Part shown: one piece after another, positions 60,860 to 64,000 of the stretch
Layout: the number at the start of each line of letters is the position of its first letter
How positions within the stretch are numbered: position 1 is the stretch's first letter
Assembly: GCF_000337135.1 (NCBI RefSeq)
Contig: NZ_AOIN01000096.1
Coordinates: forward strand, 68,098-132,097
From: Natrialba chahannaoensis JCM 10990
GTDB taxonomy: Archaea; Halobacteriota; Halobacteria; Halobacteriales; Natrialbaceae
Direction of reading: 5' to 3'
Length of the DNA: 64,000 nucleotides
Translations under genes and position numbers: made by a program
The notes under the pieces: generated by a model
Seen by the model: the letters and a program-made list of their open reading frames with translations, nothing else
Databases searched by the model: none
What the model was told of the DNA's origin: nothing

Positions 60860-61285
60860 ATGTTCTACGAACAGCGGATGGCTGTCCCCGACTCACCCGC
60901 GGACCTGCGAGCGGAGTACGCCACTGATCTCGTCGCCGTCGTCGGCCAGCACGATGTGGCCGCCGTCGCCGACGAAACCGACCTGGATGCCGAGACAGTC
61001 GACGCTCTCGACGCCGACAGTGTCGCCGACCTCACACTCGAGGAGGCGGCCCAGATTCAGTCGATGGTCGAGGGTGAGCCGGACGCCGATACGATCGTCG
61101 AAATCGCGTGTGAGCACCTGTTGCTCGGGATGACGACGGCCGTGCTCGACGTGGACGCCGTTGAGGGCGAGTTGCCGGTCGACATGGACGCAAAGGAGAT
61201 CCAGCAGAAGATCGAACGCCGTGCCCCGATGAGTTTCGGGGAGTACGTCCACCTGCAGCACACGATCGTCGACAGCGCGCCGTAA
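60860..61285 (+). CDS. DUF5791-family acidic protein
   Basis: 141 residues. It starts MFYEQRMAVPDSPADLRAEYATDLVAVV and is predicted mainly helical. VDALDADSVADLTLEEAAQIQSMVEGEPDADTIVEIACEHLLLGM is the characteristic block, with APMSFGEYVHLQHTIVD near the end. The family is haloarchaeal and of unknown function. ATG 60860 lies 138 bases from the divergent cetZ start; the frame is open to 60821, but the promoter would lie inside it. A shared promoter region with cetZ is possible. Confidence 0.82.
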   Translation: MFYEQRMAVPDSPADLRAEYATDLVAVVGQHDVAAVADETDLDAETVDALDADSVADLTLEEAAQIQSMVEGEPDADTIVEIACEHLLLGMTTAVLDVDAVEGELPVDMDAKEIQQKIERRAPMSFGEYVHLQHTIVDSAP

Positions 61286-61315
61286 GCGGCTGCGCGCGTT
61301 CGCTGTTGGTCCAAA

Positions 61316-61380
61316 CATCGGCATCGGCACCGGCACCGGTTCCGACTCCGACTCTGACTCTGGCACCGGCTCCGGTGTCG
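61316..61380. repeat. Hexamer-type simple sequence tract
   Basis: Degenerate six-base units (atcggc, accggc, accggt, tccgac, tctgac) run for about 65 bases between the DUF5791 and epimerase genes. Possibly a slipped remnant of the coding tract type seen in the DUF373 tail. Confidence 0.7.
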
Positions 61381-61409
61381 TTATTGCCTCGCGCACGCGA
61401 CCTGCAACT

Positions 61410-62318
61410 ATGACTATGCGAGTTGCACTCCTCGGCTGTGGCTACGTCGGCCTCGAACTCGGCCGCCAGCTCAGCGCCAACGGACACCACCCGATCGGCG
61501 TCCGCCGCTCGGACGACGGCATCGCCGCAATCGAAGCCGCCGGTTTCGACGCCGTCCAGGCAGACGTCACCGATCGCGACGAGCTCCAGACAGTCCCAGA
61601 TGTCGACGCCATCGTCTTCGCCGCCAGCAGCGGCGGCCGCGGAGCCGACGCCGCACGAGGAATCTACGTCGACGGCCTTCGAACCGCCATCGAAGTCTTC
61701 GGCGAGCGCGACGCACCATCACAGCCCGACCGACTCATCTACACTTCCTCCACCGGCGTCCACGGCGACCACGACGGCGACTGGGTCACCGCCGAGACGC
61801 CGATCGAACCCACGACGCCCAAGACCGAAGTGCTCGCCGAGGCAGAGCGGATTGCACTCGAGTACCCCGCCGAGTTCGGGATGGACGGTACCGTCGCGCG
61901 CTACGCCGGCCTCTACGGACCAGACCGGTACCGATTGCAGCGCTATCTCGAGGGGCCGGTGACGGAGGGGTATCTGAACATGGTCCATCGGGACGACGCC
62001 GCGGGTGCAGTTCGGTTCCTTCTCGAGGAAGGTCTCGGTCGCGGCGAGGTCGTGCAGGTCGTCGACGACGAACCGGCTGAGAAGTGGGCCTTTGCGGACT
62101 GGTTAGCAGACGAGTGCGAGCGTGAACGACCACCGAAGCAGACGAAAGCGGAGCGACTCGCAGACGACGATCTCTCGGAGCCAGCACAGCGGCGAATTCT
62201 GACGAGTAAGCGCTGTGCGAACGATCGGTTGCGCGAGCTGGGATACGAGTTGCGCTACCCGACGTTCCGTGAAGGATACCGGGCGGCAATTGAGTCGGTC
62301 TGTGACGGCGAATCGTAG
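61410..62318 (+). CDS. NAD(P)-dependent epimerase/SDR-type enzyme
   Basis: 302 residues. Extended short-chain dehydrogenase: the dinucleotide motif MRVALLGCGYVGLELGRQLS is at the start, VDAIVFAASSGGRGAD follows, and YTSSTGVHGDHDGDWV contains the catalytic Ser/Thr region. GLYGPDRYRLQRYLEG and MVHRDDAAGAVRFLLEEG follow the YeeZ/SDR-a7-like branch of nucleoside-sugar epimerases. The exact substrate is unknown. Start ATG at 61410 (61416 is possible). Its stop precedes the convergent small membrane gene by three bases. Confidence 0.88.
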   Translation: MTMRVALLGCGYVGLELGRQLSANGHHPIGVRRSDDGIAAIEAAGFDAVQADVTDRDELQTVPDVDAIVFAASSGGRGADAARGIYVDGLRTAIEVFGERDAPSQPDRLIYTSSTGVHGDHDGDWVTAETPIEPTTPKTEVLAEAERIALEYPAEFGMDGTVARYAGLYGPDRYRLQRYLEGPVTEGYLNMVHRDDAAGAVRFLLEEGLGRGEVVQVVDDEPAEKWAFADWLADECERERPPKQTKAERLADDDLSEPAQRRILTSKRCANDRLRELGYELRYPTFREGYRAAIESVCDGES

Positions 62319-62321
62319 CGA

Positions 62322-62549
62322 TCACGTCGATTCGCGCTCGGGGTCGTGATCCCTGTCGACCTGTGTGAATACGTACCAGAACCCGAGCAGGACGGCGAAG
62401 AACAGCGCGCCGATGCCGACCCTGAGGACGATCTCTTCGATGCCGCTCATTTCGGCTTGCACCAGTGCGGCCGCCCAGCCACCGGTGACGATGGCGAAAC
62501 CGGTCGCAACGACGAGCATGATGAGGAGCCGATCTGTGGGAATATCCAT
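62322..62549 (-). CDS. Small membrane protein, two helices
   Basis: 75 residues: MDIPTDRLLIMLVVATGFAIVTGG, then IEEIVLRVGIGALFFAVLLGFWYVFTQVDRDHDPEREST. Two hydrophobic helices with an acidic tail. ATG 62549 is preferred; the frame is open to 62600. It is convergent with the epimerase gene. Function unknown; the composition and clean topology support a real gene. Confidence 0.72.
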   Translation of the reverse strand: MDIPTDRLLIMLVVATGFAIVTGGWAAALVQAEMSGIEEIVLRVGIGALFFAVLLGFWYVFTQVDRDHDPEREST

Positions 62550-62731
62550 CACACATGATTCGGTTCGAACGTGGGTAAATGACAAGCCTGGGTTCGCCAC
62601 GCCCAGTCAACGGGAGCCATACTGCACGCAGCGTCCTCGTGGCGACGACATCACTGGGACCAACAGTGTCTCAGGTGACGGACCATCACGAACGGGGGAA
62701 AATTCTTGGTTGTTGAATTTGAGTGTCCGGT

Positions 62732-63931
62732 ATGGACGTTCAGTACGCCTCGACGGAAATGGGGGTCGTCGAGGCGGCAACAGAGCGGCCGGTTGCAGCT
62801 ATCGAAAGCGCTGTCGATTCCCTCGGGGCGCTCGACCCGCTGGTCCTCTCGCTCCTGATCCTTGCCATCGCTGGCCTCGGCCTCGGTGGCTGGTGGCTCG
62901 TCCGCTGGTTTCGCCGCCCTCCTGGCGTTCGACTCCAGCGTGTGCTCACAGACTACGACGACGTGACAGTACTGATGCATCCGAATCCCGACCCGGACGC
63001 GATGGCGTGTGCGATGGGGATCGCCGCTATTGCGAACGATGTCGGAACGGAGACGACCCTGCAGTATCCCGGTGAGATCCGCCATCAGGAAAACCGCGCC
63101 TTTCGGACCGTGCTGGGACTCGACGTCGACCAGATCGCCTCGAGCTCGGAACTCGAGAGCGACGCCGTCGTCCTCGTCGACCACAATACGGCGCGTGGCT
63201 TTACAGGTGCACAGACGGTCGAACCAGTCGCCGTCGTAGACCACCATCCCGGCAACGGCACGGGGACGAAGTTCACCGACGTACGCACGGAGTACGGCGC
63301 GGCTTCCACGACCGTCGTCGAGTACCTCGAGGAACTCGGGGCCGTTACCGAGACGGACGACGAGAACGGGCTCACACTCACAGCCGAACTGGCAACCGGG
63401 CTGCTCTACGGGATTCAGTCCGATACGAACCACCTGACCAACGGCTGCTCGGGAGCCGAGTTCGATGCCTGTGCGTACCTCTTCTCGGAGATCGACGAGG
63501 ATCTCCTGGAGCGAATCGCGAACCCGCAGGTCAGCGACGACGTGTTGCAGATCAAGGCAACGGCGATCACCGAGAAGCGAATCGAGGGGCCGTTCGCGAT
63601 CTGTGACGTCGGGACGATTTCGAACACCGACGCGATTCCACAGGCGGCGGACGAGTTGATGCACTTAGAGGGTGTCACCGCCGTCGTCGTCTACGGCGAG
63701 AGCGACGGCACGATCCACCTCTCGGGTCGGTCGCGCGACGACCGCGTCCACATGGGCGAAACGCTTCGCCACGCGGTGAACGACATACCGATGGCGAACG
63801 CTGGCGGCCACGCCCGGATGGGCGGCGGCCAGATCTCGGTCGACCACATGCGCGGGCTTGGTCCCTCCGATGGCGTCGACAAGGCCGAGTTCGAAGAGCG
63901 GCTGTTTGCAGCGCTCTCTGGCGAACGGTGA
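62732..63931 (+). CDS. Membrane-anchored DHH/DHHA1 phosphoesterase
   Basis: 399 residues. An N-terminal hydrophobic helix (LSLLILAIAGLGLGGWWLV) anchors a DHH domain: VLMHPNPDPDAMACAMG (metal site), VVLVDHNTARG and VAVVDHHPGNG (DHH motif), with the C-terminal DHHA1 motif NAGGHARMGGGQISV. DHH proteins include RecJ-like exonucleases, oligoribonucleases and cyclic-di-nucleotide phosphodiesterases; this membrane form is common in haloarchaea and its substrate is unknown. ATG 62732 is preferred to GTG 62723. The stop codon falls within the 7-base repeat at 63921. Confidence 0.9.
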   Translation: MDVQYASTEMGVVEAATERPVAAIESAVDSLGALDPLVLSLLILAIAGLGLGGWWLVRWFRRPPGVRLQRVLTDYDDVTVLMHPNPDPDAMACAMGIAAIANDVGTETTLQYPGEIRHQENRAFRTVLGLDVDQIASSSELESDAVVLVDHNTARGFTGAQTVEPVAVVDHHPGNGTGTKFTDVRTEYGAASTTVVEYLEELGAVTETDDENGLTLTAELATGLLYGIQSDTNHLTNGCSGAEFDACAYLFSEIDEDLLERIANPQVSDDVLQIKATAITEKRIEGPFAICDVGTISNTDAIPQAADELMHLEGVTAVVVYGESDGTIHLSGRSRDDRVHMGETLRHAVNDIPMANAGGHARMGGGQISVDHMRGLGPSDGVDKAEFEERLFAALSGER

Positions 63932-63997
63932 ACGGCGAACGGTGAACGGCGAACGGTGAACGGTGAACGGTAAACGGCGAACGGTAAACGGTAACCG
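63921..63997. repeat. Heptamer tandem repeat D (11 units)
   Basis: gcgaacg, gtgaacg, gcgaacg, gtgaacg, gcgaacg, gtgaacg, gtgaacg, gtaaacg, gcgaacg, gtaaacg, gtaaccg: eleven units in a row, the longest of the window, running to within three bases of the window end. The DHH gene stop lies inside the first units. Confidence 0.92.
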
Positions 63998-64000
63998 CCA

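Noticed and set aside
63921..63997. Heptamer and hexamer tandem repeats considered as a CRISPR array.
   Set aside because: Unit length is 6-7 bases with no spacers and no cas genes nearby.
1..64000. tRNA and rRNA genes.
   Set aside because: No cloverleaf-like stretch with a T-loop pattern and no rRNA sequence was recognised in the intergenic gaps by eye.

Overview
The window reads as ordinary chromosome of an extremely halophilic archaeon (class Halobacteria, probably a Natrialbaceae-type organism). The support is high GC, very acidic proteins, twin-arginine lipoproteins, leaderless genes with a TATA box about 25-30 bases upstream, haloarchaeal transposase families, archaeosortase A, a CetZ tubulin-like protein and many haloarchaea-specific small families. 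The species cannot be fixed from the sequence alone. No rRNA, tRNA or CRISPR array was seen.

Layout. 1-9.6 kb: the 3' part of archaeosortase A, a metallophosphoesterase, a CPBP membrane protease divergent from an HTH/zinc-ribbon regulator, an FAD oxidoreductase, a 44-residue membrane protein too short for routine gene calling, a thioesterase, an MBL-fold hydrolase, an O-methyltransferase and gatB. 9.7-12.3 kb: an accessory island of lower GC in which two decayed IS6-like transposase copies enclose a secreted poly-gamma-glutamate hydrolase-like gene. 12.3-21.6 kb: a lipoprotein, an acetyl-CoA synthetase-like enzyme, then the chromosome-organisation cluster (short coiled-coil gene, smc, scpA) and an acidic lipoprotein. 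21.6-25.6 kb: a 660-base leader, an MFS exporter and an IS4-type transposase. 25.6-41.2 kb: methylthioadenosine phosphorylase, two MATE transporters, an ArsR-type regulator with a membrane tail, a duplicated-domain lipoprotein, a phosphoribosyltransferase, a trypsin-fold protease, thiC, a PhzF-like enzyme, PEP synthase and the MfnA decarboxylase. 41.5-53.3 kb: metG, a membrane-anchored serine hydrolase divergent from a second HTH/zinc-ribbon regulator, a GYD protein, pyruvate kinase, a DUF892/YciF-like ferritin-fold gene cut by one in-frame TAG, a lipoprotein and a two-gene sodium:solute symporter operon. 53.6-64 kb: a cyclase-family hydrolase, a DPH6-type ligase, a DUF373 membrane protein with a long Gly-Asp repeat, an S49 peptidase, a coiled-coil protein, cetZ, a DUF5791 protein, an epimerase, a small membrane protein and a DHH phosphoesterase.

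How the genes fit together. Most are housekeeping: translation (gatB, metG, DPH6), central carbon (acs-like, ppsA, pyk), cofactors (thiC, mfnA), purine and methionine salvage (mtnP, phosphoribosyltransferase), and chromosome and cell-shape functions (smc, scpA, cetZ). The most unusual items are the poly-gamma-glutamate hydrolase island, the TAG-interrupted DUF892 gene whose two halves align to the family without a gap, palindromic repeats inside the ScpA coding region, and a dispersed family of 7-base tandem repeats at several gene ends.
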